Origin: Leuctra nigra | Lineage: Eukaryota > Arthropoda > Insecta > Plecoptera > Leuctridae | Reading direction: 5' to 3' | NCBI GenBank assembly: GCA_934045905.1 | Contig: CAKOGZ010000052.1 | Location: 62,001-126,000, forward strand | Length of the DNA stretch: 64,000 nucleotides | Shown: positions 23,109 to 36,300 of the stretch, one piece after another | Layout of the letters: the number at the start of each line of letters is the position of its first letter | Position numbering within the stretch: the stretch's first letter is position 1 | The notes under the pieces: generated by a model | Told to the model about the DNA's origin: nothing | Seen by the model: only the letters and a program-made list of their open reading frames with translations | Database searches by the model: none | Translations under genes and position numbers: made by a program

Positions 23109-25277
23109 GATTCGTCACAAAGTAGGAAACAAACAAAACTTTTACAATATGACCTACTTCTAAAGTGGCACCCCCCTGTTTTTATCGAATTTTCTTGATG
23201 CCTACACAACGTTATGCCGAGAAATGTAATAAAACACTTTTCGCAAAAAAATAGGCTTATAAATAAAATTATAAAAAAGAACCCCACTCTGCCCCCTTGG
23301 AGTCGCCCGACGCTGCCCTGTCAGATTATTATATAATAAAGTTAGGTTAATACAGGTTAGCGAAGCGAGCGTAGCTGACTCATCACAAGCTTTAACCTCC
23401 ATTGACTAAAAAATGGATGAAAACCTAGGAAATGAGGAAAATCTAAGGAACATTGTTAATTGTTACATTGTTACCTTTGTAGGCTAACCTACATTGTTGG
23501 TCAATATACATTGACAAAAAAATGGATGAAAATCTATCGGGGGTCGACCCATCAGCTTCTGAATAACATGAACAGTTAATTCCGGCGAATCGGAGAGTCT
23601 GACATAAAAAAGTGTTTCTGCACTTTTTAAGCCCCTCACCATCTACTATATAGGGTAACGTTGTCAACTCTCTTAGAGTAATAGATTCGTCACAAAGTAG
23701 GAAACAAATAAAAAAATATCAATATGAGCTACTTCTAAAGTGGCACCCCCCTATTTTTATCGAATTTTCTTGAAGCCTACACAACGTTATGCCGAGAAAT
23801 GAAATAAAACACTTTTCGAAAATAATAGGCTTAACATTAACATGTAAAAAAAAATCTCCCCTCTGCCTCTTGGAGTCGCCCGACGTTGCCCGGTCAGATA
23901 ATTTTATAATTAAAATTAAAAAACAAGCAACAAGCTTAACAAGCTTAAACCTACAGTGACAAAAAATTGATGAAAACCTATCAGGATTGTGCCCTTCTGC
24001 TTCTGAAGGACATAAACTAAGAAATGCGGCGTATCGGAGCGTCTGACAGAAAAAAGTGTTTCTGCACTTTTTAAGCCTCTCTCCATCATCTATATGGTGT
24101 ATCATTTTCAGCTCTCTAAGAGTAATAGATTCGTCACAAAGTAGGAAACAAACAAAACTTTTTCAATATGACCTACTTCTAAAGTGGCACCCCCCTGTTT
24201 TTATCGAATTTTCTTGATGCCTACACAACGTTATGCCGAGAAATGTAATAAAACACTTTTCGAAAAAAAATAGGCTTATAAATAAAATTATAAAAAAGAA
24301 CCCCACTCTGCCCCCTTGGAGTCGCCCGACGCTGCCCTGTCAGATTATTATATAATAAAGTTAGGTTAATACAGGTTAGCGAAGCGAGCGTAGCTGACTC
24401 ATCACAAGCTTTAACCTCCATTGACTAAAAAATGGATGAAAACCTAGGAAATGAGGAAAATCTAAGGAACATTGTTAATTGTTACATTGTTACCTTTGTA
24501 GGCTAACCTACATTGTTGGTCAATATACATTGACAAAAAAATGGATGAAAATCTATCGGGGGTCGACCCATCAGCTTCTGAATAACATGAACAGTTAATT
24601 CCGGCGAATCGGAGAGTCTGACATAAAAAAGTGTTTCTGCACTTTTTAAGCCTCTCACCATCTACTATATAGGGTAACGTTGTCAACTCTCTTAGAGTAA
24701 TAGATTCGTCACAAAGTAGGAAACAAATAAAAAAATATCAATATGAGCTACTTCTAAAGTGGCACCCCCCTATTTTTATCGAATTTTCTTGAAGCCTACA
24801 CAACGTTATGCCGAGAAATGAAATAAAACACTTTTCGAAAAAAAATAGGCTTATAAATAAAATTATAAAAAAGAACCCCACTCTGCCCCCTTGGAGTCGC
24901 CCGACGCTGCCCTGTCAGATTATTATATAATAAAGTTAGGTTAATACAGGTTAGCGAAGCGAGCGTAGCTGACTCATCACAAGCTTTAACCTCCATTGAC
25001 TAAAAAATGGATGAAAACCTAGGAAATGAGGAAAATCTAAGGAACATTGTTAATTGTTACATTGTTACCTTTGTAGGCTAACCTACATTGTTGGTCAATA
25101 TACATTGACAAAAAAATGGATGAAAATCTATCGGGGGTCGACCCATCAGCTTCTGAATAACATGAACAGTTAATTCCGGCGAATCGGAGAGTCTGACATA
25201 AAAAAGTGTTTCTGCACTTTTTAAGCCTCTCACCATCTACTATATAGGGTAACGTTGTCAACTCTCTTAGAGTAATA
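22637..25277. repeat. Pentamer higher-order repeat C-A-D-A-B (2641 bp), copy 1
   Basis: Units: C 22637, A 23109, D 23684, A 24128, B 24703. Marks that recur 2641 bp later are ggagtcacccgac and gcgaagcaagcgaagcg in C, cttttacaatatgacc in A and cctcttggagtcg in D. The D unit at 23684 has an imperfect AT palindrome (taaaattaaaaaacaag), whereas all other D units have the perfect one. Confidence 0.88.
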
Positions 25278-27918
25278 GATTCGTCACAAAGTAGGAAACA
25301 AATAAAAAAATATCAATATGAGCTACTTCTAAAGTGGCACCCCCCAATTTTTATCGAATTTTCTTGAAGCCTACACAACGTTATGCCGAGAAATGAAATA
25401 AAACACTTTTCGAAAATAATAGGCTTAACATTAACATGTAAAAAAAAATCTCCCCTCTGCCTCCTGGAGTCACCCGACGTTGCCCGGTCAGATAATTTTA
25501 TAATAAAGTTATTTTAGGGTAGGTTAGCGAAGCAAGCGAAGCGAGCGTAGCTGACCCTTAACAAGCTTTAACCTACAGTGACAAAAAATTGATGAAAACC
25601 TATCAGGATTGTGCCCTTCTGCTTATGAAGGACATAAACTAAGAAATGCGGCGTATCGGAGCGTCTGACAGAAAAAAGTGTTTCTGCACTTTTTAAGCCT
25701 CTCTCCATCATCTATATGGTGTATCATTTTCAGCTCTCTAAGAGTAATAGATTCGTCACAAAGTAGGAAACAAACAAAACTTTTACAATATGACCTACTT
25801 CTAAAGTGGCACCCCCCTGTTTTTATCGAATTTTCTTGATGCCTACACAACGTTATGCCGAGAAATGTAATAAAACACTTTTCGCAAAAAAATAGGCTTA
25901 TAAATAAAATTATAAAAAAGAACCCCACTCTGCCCCCTTGGAGTCGCCCGACGCTGCCCTGTCAGATTATTATATAATAAAGTTAGGTTAATACAGGTTA
26001 GCGAAGCGAGCGTAGCTGACTCATCACAAGCTTTAACCTCCATTGACTAAAAAATGGATGAAAACCTAGGAAATGAGGAAAATCTAAGGAACATTGTTAA
26101 TTGTTACATTGTTACCTTTGTAGGCTAACCTACATTGTTGGTCAATATACATTGACAAAAAAATGGATGAAAATCTATCGGGGGTCGACCCATCAGCTTC
26201 TGAATAACATGAACAGTTAATTCCGGCGAATCGGAGAGTCTGACATAAAAAAGTGTTTCTGCACTTTTTAAGCCTCTCACCATCTACTATATAGGGTAAC
26301 GTTGTCAACTCTCTTAGAGTAATAGATTCGTCACAAAGTAGGAAACAAATAAAAAAATATCAATATGAGCTACTTCTAAAGTGGCACCCCCCTATTTTTA
26401 TCGAATTTTCTTGAAGCCTACACAACGTTATGCCGAGAAATGAAATAAAACACTTTTCGAAAATAATAGGCTTAACATTAACATGTAAAAAAAAATCTCC
26501 CCTCTGCCTCTTGGAGTCGCCCGACGTTGCCCGGACAGATAATTTTATAATTAAAATTATAAAACAAGCAACAAGCTTAACAAGCTTAAACCTACAGTGA
26601 CAAAAAATTGATGAAAACCTATCAGGATTGTGCCCTTCTGCTTCTGAAGGACATAAACTAAGAATTGCGGCGTATTGGAGCGTCTGACAGAAAAAAGTGT
26701 TTCTGCACTTTTTAAGCCTCTCTCCATCATCTATATGGTGTATCATTTTCAGCTCTCTAAGAGTAATAGATTCGTCACAAAGTAGGAAACAAACAAAACT
26801 TTTTCAATATGACCTACTTCTAAAGTGGCACCCCCCTGTTTTTATCGAATTTTCTTGATGCCTACACAACGTTATGCCGAGAAATGTAATAAAACACTTT
26901 TCGAAAAAAAATAGGCTTATAAATAAAATTATAAAAAAGAACCCCACTCTGCCCCCTTGGAGTCGCCCGACGCTGCCCTGTCAGATTATTATATAATAAA
27001 GTTAGGTTAATACAGGTTAGCGAAGCGAGCGTAGCTGACTCATCACAAGCTTTAACCTCCATTGACTAAAAAATTGATGAAAACCTAGGAAATGAGGAAA
27101 ATCTAAGGAACATTGTTAATTGTTACATTGTTACCTTTGTAGGCTAACCTACATTGTTGGTAAATATACATTGACAAAAAAATGGATGAAAATCTATCGG
27201 GGGTCGACCCATCAGCTTCTGAATAACATGAACAGTTAATTCCGGCGAATCGGAGAGTCTGACATAAAAAAGTGTTTCTGCACTTTTTAAGCCTCTCACC
27301 ATCTACTATATAGGGTAACGTTGTCAACTCTCTTATAGTAATAGATTCGTCACAAAGTAGGAAACAAATAAAAAAATATCCATATGAGCTACTTCTAAAG
27401 TGGCACCCCCCTATTTTTATCGAATTTTCTTGAAGCCTACACAACGTTATGCCGAGAAATGAAATAAAACACTTTTCGAAAAAAAATAGGCTTATAAATA
27501 AAATTATAAAAAAGAACCCCACTCTGCCCCCTTGGAGTCGCCCGACGCTGCCCTGTCAGATTATTATATAATAAAGTTAGGTTAATACAGGTTAGCGAAG
27601 CGAGCGTAGCTGACTCATCACAAGCTTTAACCTCCATTGACTAAAAAATGGATGAAAACCTAGGAAATGAGGAAAATCTAAGGAACATTGTTAATTGTTA
27701 CATTGTTACCTTTGTAGGCTAACCTACATTGTTGGTCAATATACATTGACATAAAAATGGATGAAAATCTATCGGGGGTCGACCCATCAGCTTCTGAATA
27801 ACATGAACAGTTAATTCCAGCGAATCGGAGAGTCTGACATAAAAAAGTGTTTCTGCACTTTTTAAGCCTCTCACCATCTACTATATAGGGTAACGTTGTC
27901 AACTCTCTTAGAGTAATA
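25278..27918. repeat. Pentamer higher-order repeat C-A-D-A-B (2641 bp), copy 2
   Basis: Units: C 25278, A 25750, D 26325, A 26769, B 27344. It repeats the previous 2641 bp in order and in private marks. Differences include agttattttagggtagg and gcttatgaagg in C, and cccggacag and agaattgcggcgtattgg in D. From the D unit onward this copy also belongs to the 3519-bp hexamer, so two amplifications of different period overlap here. Confidence 0.88.
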
Positions 27919-29843
27919 GATTCGTCACAAAGTAGGAAACAAATAAAAAAATATCAATATGAGCTACTTCTAAAGTGGCACCCCCCTATTTTTATCGAAT
28001 TTTCTTGAAGCCTACACAACGTTATGTCGAGAAATGAAATAAAACACTTTTCGAAAATAATAGGCTTAACATTAACATGTAAAAAAAAATCTCCCCTCTG
28101 CCTCCTGGAGTCGCCCGACGTTGCCCGGTCAGATTATTATATAATAAAGTTAGGTTAATACAGGTTAGCGAAGCGAGCGTAGCTGACTCATCACAAGCTT
28201 TAACCTCCATTGACTAAAAAATGGATGAAAACCTAGGAAATGAGGAAAATCTAAGGAACATTGTTAATTGTTACATTGTTACCTTTGTAGGCTAACCTAC
28301 ATTGTTGGTCAATATACATTGACAAAAAAATGGATGAAAATCTATCGGGGGTCGACCCATTAGCTTCTGAATAACATGAACAGTTAATTCCGGCGAATCG
28401 GAGAGTCTGACATAAAAAAGTGTTTCTGCACAAAATCTATCGGGGGTCGACCCATCAGCTTCTGAATAACATGAACAGTTAATTCCGGCGAATCGAAGAG
28501 TATGACAGAAAAAAGTGTTTCTGCACTTTTTAAGCCTCTCTCCATCATCTATATGGTGTATCATTTTCAGCTCTCTAAGAGTAATAGATTCGTCACAAAG
28601 TAGGAAACAAACAAAACTTTTTCAATATGACCTACTTTAAGTGGCACCCCCCTGTTTTTATCGAATTTTCTTGATGCCTACACAACGTTATGCCGAGAAA
28701 TGTAATAAAACACTTTTCGAAAAAAAATAGGCTTATAAATAAAATTATAAAAAAGAACCCCACTCTGCCCCCTTGGAGTCGCCCGACGCTGCCCTGTCAG
28801 ATTATTATATAATAAAGTTAGGTTAATACAGGTTAGCGAAGCGAGCGTAGTTGACTTATCACAAGCTTTAACCTCCATTGACTAAAAAATGGATGAAAAC
28901 CTAGGAAATGAGGAAAATCTAAGGAACATTGTAAATTGTTACATTGTTACCTTAGTAGGCTAACCTACATTGTTGGTCAATATACATTGACAAAAAAATG
29001 GATAAAAACCTAGGAAATGATGAAAATCTAAGGAACATTGTTAATTGTGACATTGTTACCTTTGTAGGCTAACCTACATTGTTGGTCAATATACATTGAC
29101 AAAAAAATGGATGAAAATCTATCGGGAGTGAACCCATCAGCTTCTGAATAACATGAACAGTTAATTCCGGCGAATCGGAGAGTCTGACATAAAAAAGTGT
29201 TTCTGCACTTTTTAAGCCTCTCACCATCTACTATATAGGGTAACGTTGTCAACTCTCTTAGAGTAATAGATTCGTCACAAAGTAGGAAACAAATAAAAAA
29301 ATATCAATATGAGCTACTTCTAAAGTGGCACCCCCCTATTTTTATCGAATTTTCTTGAAGCCTACACAACGTTATGCCGAGAAATGAAATAAAACACTTT
29401 TCGAAAAAAAATAGGCTTATAAATAAAATTATAAAAAAGAACCCCACTCTGCCCCCTTGGAGTCGCCCGACGCTGCCCTGTCAGATTATTATATAATAAA
29501 GTTAGGTTAATACAGGTTAGCGAAGCGAGCGTAGCTGACTCATCACAAGCTTTAACCTCCATTGACTAAAAAATGGATGAAAACCTAGGAAATGAGGAAA
29601 ATCTAAGGAACATTGTTAATTGTTACATTGTTACCTTTGTAGGCTAACCTACATTGTTGGTCAATATACATTGACAAAAAAATGGATGAAAATCTATCGG
29701 GGGTCGACCCATCAGCTTCTGAATAACATGAACAGTTAATTCCGGCGAATCGGAGAGTCTGACATAAAAAAGTGTTTCTGCACTTTTTAAGCCTCTCACC
29801 ATCTACTATATAGGGTAACGTTGTCAACTCTCTTAGAGTAATA
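26325..29843. repeat. Hexamer higher-order repeat D-A-B-E'-A+-B (3519 bp), copy 1
   Basis: Units: D 26325, A 26769, B 27344, E' 27919, A+ 28587, B 29269. Rare marks include agaattgcggcgtattgg, aaaaaattgatg, ctcttatagtaatag, atatccatatgag, ttgacataaaaatgg, attccagcg, cccattagcttc, gaatcgaagagtatgac, tactttaagtgg and ggataaaaacctagg. Every one of these returns at +3519 (or one base less), showing a large and apparently recent tandem duplication. Confidence 0.93.
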
Positions 29844-32800
29844 GATTCGTCACAAAGTAGGAAACAAATAAAAAAATATCAATATGAGCTACTTCTAAAG
29901 TGGCACCCCCCTATTTTTATCGAATTTTCTTGAAGCCTACACAACGTTATGCCGAGAAATGAAATAAAACACTTTTCGAAAATAATAGGCTTAACATTAA
30001 CATGTAAAAAAAAATCTCCCCTCTGCCTCTTGGAGTCGCCCGACGTTGCCCGGACAGATAATTTTATAATTAAAATTATAAAACAAGCAACAAGCTTAAC
30101 AAGCTTAAACCTACAGTGACAAAAAATTGATGAAAACCTATCAGGATTGTGCCCTTCTGCTTCTGAAGGACATAAACTAAGAATTGCGGCGTATTGGAGC
30201 GTCTGACAGAAAAAAGTGTTTCTGCACTTTTTAAGCCTCTCTCCATCATCTATATGGTGTATCATTTTCAGCTCTCTAAGAGTAATAGATTCGTCACAAA
30301 GTAGGAAACAAACAAAACTTTTTCAATATGACCTACTTCTAAAGTGGCACCCCCCTGTTTTTATCGAATTTTCTTGATGCCTACACAACGTTATGCCGAG
30401 AAATGTAATAAAACACTTTTCGAAAAAAAATAGGCTTATAAATAAAATTATAAAAAAGAACCCCACTCTGCCCCCTTGGAGTCGCCCGACGCTGCCCTGT
30501 CAGATTATTATATAATAAAGTTAGGTTAATACAGGTTAGCGAAGCGAGCGTAGCTGACTCATCACAAGCTTTAACCTCCATTGACTAAAAAATTGATGAA
30601 AACCTAGGAAATGAGGAAAATCTAAGGAACATTGTTAATTGTTACATTGTTACCTTTGTAGGCTAACCTACATTGTTGGTAAATATACATTGACAAAAAA
30701 ATGGATGAAAATCTATCGGGGGTCGACCCATCAGCTTCTGAATAACATGAACAGTTAATTCCGGCGAATCGGAGAGTCTGACATAAAAAAGTGTTTCTGC
30801 ACTTTTTAAGCCTCTCACCATCTACTATATAGGGTAACGTTGTCAACTCTCTTATAGTAATAGATTCGTCACAAAGTAGGAAACAAATAAAAAAATATCC
30901 ATATGAGCTACTTCTAAAGTGGCACCCCCCTATTTTTATCGAATTTTCTTGAAGCCTACACAACGTTATGCCGAGAAATGAAATAAAACACTTTTCGAAA
31001 AAAAATAGGCTTATAAATAAAATTATAAAAAAGAACCCCACTCTGCCCCCTTGGAGTCGCCCGACGCTGCCCTGTCAGATTATTATATAATAAAGTTAGG
31101 TTAATACAGGTTAGCGAAGCGAGCGTAGCTGACTCATCACAAGCTTTAACCTCCATTGACTAAAAAATGGATGAAAACCTAGGAAATGAGGAAAATCTAA
31201 GGAACATTGTTAATTGTTACATTGTTACCTTTGTAGGCTAACCTACATTGTTGGTCAATATACATTGACATAAAAATGGATGAAAATCTATCGGGGGTCG
31301 ACCCATCAGCTTCTGAATAACATGAACAGTTAATTCCAGCGAATCGGAGAGTCTGACATAAAAAAGTGTTTCTGCACTTTTTAAGCCTCTCACCATCTAC
31401 TATATAGGGTAACGTTGTCAACTCTCTTAGAGTAATAGATTCGTCACAAAGTAGGAAACAAATAAAAAATATCAATATGAGCTACTTCTAAAGTGGCACC
31501 CCCCTATTTTTATCGAATTTTCTTGAAGCCTACACAACGTTATGTCGAGAAATGAAATAAAACACTTTTCGAAAATAATAGGCTTAACATTAACATGTAA
31601 AAAAAAATCTCCCCTCTGCCTCCTGGAGTCGCCCGACGTTGCCCGGTCAGATTATTATATAATAAAGTTAGGTTAATACAGGTTAGCGAAGCGAGCGTAG
31701 CTGACTCATCACAAGCTTTAACCTCCATTGACTAAAAAATGGATGAAAACCTAGGAAATGAGGAAAATCTAAGGAACATTGTTAATTGTTACATTGTTAC
31801 CTTTGTAGGCTAACCTACATTGTTGGTCAATATACATTGACAAAAAAATGGATGAAAATCTATCGGGGGTCGACCCATTAGCTTCTGAATAACATGAACA
31901 GTTAATTCCGGCGAATCGGAGAGTCTGACATAAAAAAGTGTTTCTGCACAAAATCTATCGGGGGTCGACCCATCAGCTTCTGAATAACATGAACAGTTAA
32001 TTCCGGCGAATCGAAGAGTATGACAGAAAAAAGTGTTTCTGCACTTTTTAAGCCTCTCTCCATCATCTATATGGTGTATCATTTTCAGCTCTCTAAGAGT
32101 AATAGATTCGTCACAAAGTAGGAAACAAACAAAACTTTTTCAATATGACCTACTTTAAGTGGCACCCCCCTGTTTTTATCGAATTTTCTTGATGCCTACA
32201 CAACGTTATGCCGAGAAATGTAATAAAACACTTTTCGAAAAAAAATAGGCTTATAAATAAAATTATAAAAAAGAACCCCACTCTGCCCCCTTGGAGTCGC
32301 CCGACGCTGCCCTGTCAGATTATTATATAATAAAGTTAGGTTAATACAGGTTAGCGAAGCGAGCGTAGTTGACTTATCACAAGCTTTAACCTCCATTGAC
32401 TAAAAAATGGATGAAAACCTAGGAAATGAGGAAAATCTAAGGAACATTGTAAATTGTTACATTGTTACCTTAGTAGGCTAACCTACATTGTTGGTCAATA
32501 TACATTGACAAAAAAATGGATAAAAACCTAGGAAATGATGAAAATCTAAGGAACATTGTTAATTGTGACATTGTTACCTTTGTAGGCTAACCTACATTGT
32601 TGGTCAATATACATTGACAAAAAAATGGATGAAAATCTATCGGGAGTGAACCCATCAGCTTCTGAATAACATGAACAGTTAATTCCGGCGAATCGGAGAG
32701 TCTGACATAAAAAAGTGTTTCTGCACTTTTTAAGCCTCTCACCATCTACTATATAGGGTAACGTTGTCAACTCTCTTAGAGTAATAGATTCGTCACAAAG

Positions 32801-33361
32801 TAGGAAACAAATAAAAAAATATCAATATGAGCTACTTCTAAAGTGGCACCCCCCTATTTTTATCGAATTTTCTTGAAGCCTACACAACGTTATGCCGAGA
32901 AATGAAATAAAACACTTTTCGAAAAAAAATAGGCTTATAAATAAAATTATAAAAAAGAACCCCACTCTGCCCCCTTGGAGTCGCCCGACGCTGCCCTGTC
33001 AGATTATTATATAATAAAGTTAGGTTAATACAGGTTAGCGAAGCGAGCGTAGCTGACTCATCACAAGCTTTAACCTCCATTGACTAAAAAATGGATGAAA
33101 ACCTAGGAAATGAGGAAAATCTAAGGAACATTGTTAATTGTTACATTGTTACCTTTGTAGGCTAACCTACATTGTTGGTCAATATACATTGACAAAAAAA
33201 TGGATGAAAATCTATCGGGGGTCGACCCATCAGCTTCTGAATAACATGAACAGTTAATTCCGGCGAATCGGAGAGTCTGACATAAAAAAGTGTTTCTGCA
33301 CTTTTTAAGCCTCTCACCATCTACTATATAGGGTAACGTTGTCAACTCTCTTAGAGTAATA
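29844..33361. repeat. Hexamer higher-order repeat D-A-B-E'-A+-B (3518 bp), copy 2
   Basis: Units: D 29844, A 30288, B 30863, E' 31438 (667), A+ 32105, B 32787. All the rare marks of copy 1 are present. The only difference I noticed by eye is one fewer A in the head run of E' (aaataaaaaatatc near 31461). After this copy the array switches to A-B-C trimers. Confidence 0.93.
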
Positions 33362-36300
33362 GATTCGTCACAAAGTAGGAAACAAATAAAAAAATATCAA
33401 TATGAGCTATTTCTAAAGTGGCACCCCCCTATTTTTATCGATTTTCTTGAAGCCTACACAACGTTATGCCGAGAAATGAAATAAAACACTTTTCGAAAAT
33501 AATAGGCTTAACATTAACATGTAAAAAAAAATCTCCCCCCTGCCTCCTGGAGTCGCCCGACGTTGCCCGGTCAGATAATTTTATAATAAAGTTAGGTTAG
33601 GGTAGGTTAGCGAAGCGAGCGAAGCGAGCGTAGCTGACCCTTAACAAGCTTTAACCTACAGTGACAAAAAATTGATGAAAACCTATCAGGATTGTGCCCT
33701 TCTGCTTCTGAAGGACATAAACTAAGAAATGCGGCGTATCGGAGCGTCTGACAGAAAAAAGTGTTTCTGTACTTTTTAAGCCTCTCTCCATCATCTATAT
33801 GGTGTATCATTTTCAGCTCTCTAAGAGTAATAGATTCGTCACAAAGTAGGAAACAAACAAAACTTTTTCAATATGACCTACTTCTAAAGTGGCACCCCCC
33901 TGTTTTTATCGAATTTTCTTGATGCCTACACGACGTTATGCCGAGAAATGTAATAAAACACTTTTCGAAAAAAAATAGGCTTATAAATAAAATTATAAAA
34001 AAGAACCCCACTCTGCCCCCTTGGAGTCGCCCGACGCTGCCCTGTCAGATTATTATATAATAAAGTTAGGTTAATACAGGTTAGCAAAGCGAGCGTAGCT
34101 GACTCATCACAAGCTTTAACCTCCATTTACTAAAAAATGGATGAAAACCTAGGAAATGAGAAAAATCTAAGGAACATTGTTAATTGTTACATTGTTACCT
34201 TTGTAGGCTAACCTACATTGTTGGTCAATATACATTGACAAAAAAATGGATGAAAATCTATCGGGGGTCGACCCATCAGCTTCTGAATAACATGAACAGT
34301 TAATTCCGGCGAATCGGAGAGTCTGACATAAAAAAGTGTTTCTGCACTTTTTAAGCCTCTCACCATCTACTATATAGGGTAACGTTGTCAACTCTCTTAG
34401 AGTAATAGATTCGTCACAAAGTAGGAAACAAATAAAAAAATATCAATATGAGCTACTTCTAAAGTGGCACCCCCCTATTTTTATCGAATTTTCTTGAAGC
34501 CTACACAACGTTATGCCGAGAAATGAAATAAAACACTTTTCGAAAAAAAATAGGCTTAATAATAAAATTATAAAAAAGAACCCCACTCTGCCCCCTTGGA
34601 GTCGCCCGACGCTGCCCTGTCAGATTATTATATAATAAAGTTAGGTTAATACAGGTTAGCGAAGCGAGCGTAGCTGACTCATCACAAGCTTTAACCTCCA
34701 TTGACTAAAAAATGGATGAAAACCTAGGAAATGAGGAAAATCTAAGGAACATTGTTAATTGTTACATTGTTACCTTTGTAGGCTAACCTACATTGTTGGT
34801 CAATATACATTGACAAAAAAATGGATGAAAATCTATCGGGGGTCGACCCATCAGCTTCTGAATAACATGAACAGATAATTCCGGCGAATCGGAGAGTCTG
34901 ACATAAAAAAGTGTTTCTGCACTTTTTAAGCCTCTCACCATCTACTATATAGGCTAACGTTGTCAACTCTCTTAGAGTAATAGATTCGTCACAAAGTAGG
35001 AAACAAATAAAAAAATATCAATATGAGCTATTTCTAAAGTGGCACCCCCCTATTTTTATCGATTTTCTTGAAGCCTACACAACGTTATGCCGAGAAATGA
35101 AATAAAACACTTTTCGAAAATAATAGGCTTAACATTAACATGTAAAAAAAAATCTCCCCCCTGCCTCCTGGAGTCGCCCGACGTTGCCCGGTCAGATAAT
35201 TTTATAATAAAGTTAGGTTAGGGTAGGTTAGCGAAGCGAGCGAAGCGAGCGTAGCTGACCCTTAACAAGCTTTAACCTACAGTGACAAAAAATTGATGAA
35301 AACCTATCAGGATTGTGCCCTTCTGCTTCTGAAGGACATAAACTAAGAAATGCGGCGTATCGGAGCGTCTGACAGAAAAAAGTGTTTCTGTACTTTTTAA
35401 GCCTCTCTCCATCATCTATATGGTGTATCATTTTCAGCTCTCTAAGAGTAATAGATTCGTCACAAAGTAGGAAACAAACAAAACTTTTTCAATATGACCT
35501 ACTTCTAAAGTGGCACCCCCCTGTTTTTATCGAATTTTCTTGATGCCTACACGACGTTATGCCGAGAAATGTAATAAAACACTTTTCGAAAAAAAATAGG
35601 CTTATAAATAAAATTATAAAAAAGAACCCCACTCTGCCCCCTTGGAGTCGCCCGACGCTGCCCTGTCAGATTATTATATAATAAAGTTAGGTTAATACAG
35701 GTTAGCAAAGCGAGCGTAGCTGACTCATCACAAGCTTTAACCTCCATTTACTAAAAAATGGATGAAAACCTAGGAAATGAGAAAAATCTAAGGAACATTG
35801 TTAATTGTTACATTGTTACCTTTGTAGGCTAACCTACATTGTTGGTCAATATACATTGACAAAAAAATGGATGAAAATCTATCGGGGGTCGACCCATCAG
35901 CTTCTGAATAACATGAACAGTTAATTCCGGCGAATCGGAGAGTCTGACATAAAAAAGTGTTTCTGCACTTTTTAAGCCTCTCACCATCTACTATATAGGG
36001 TAACGTTGTCAACTCTCTTAGAGTAATAGATTCGTCACAAAGTAGGAAACAAATAAAAAAATATCAAAATGAGCTACTTCTAAAGTGGCACCCCCCTATT
36101 TTTATCGAATTTTCTTGAAGCCTACACAACGTTATGCCGAGAAATGAAATAAAACACTTTTCGAAAAAAAATAGGCTTAATAATAAAATTATAAAAAAGA
36201 ACCCCACTCTGCCCCCTTGGAGTCGCCCGACGCTGCCCTGTCAGATTATTATATAATAAAGTTAGGTTAATACAGGTTAGCGAAGCGAGCGTAGCTGACT

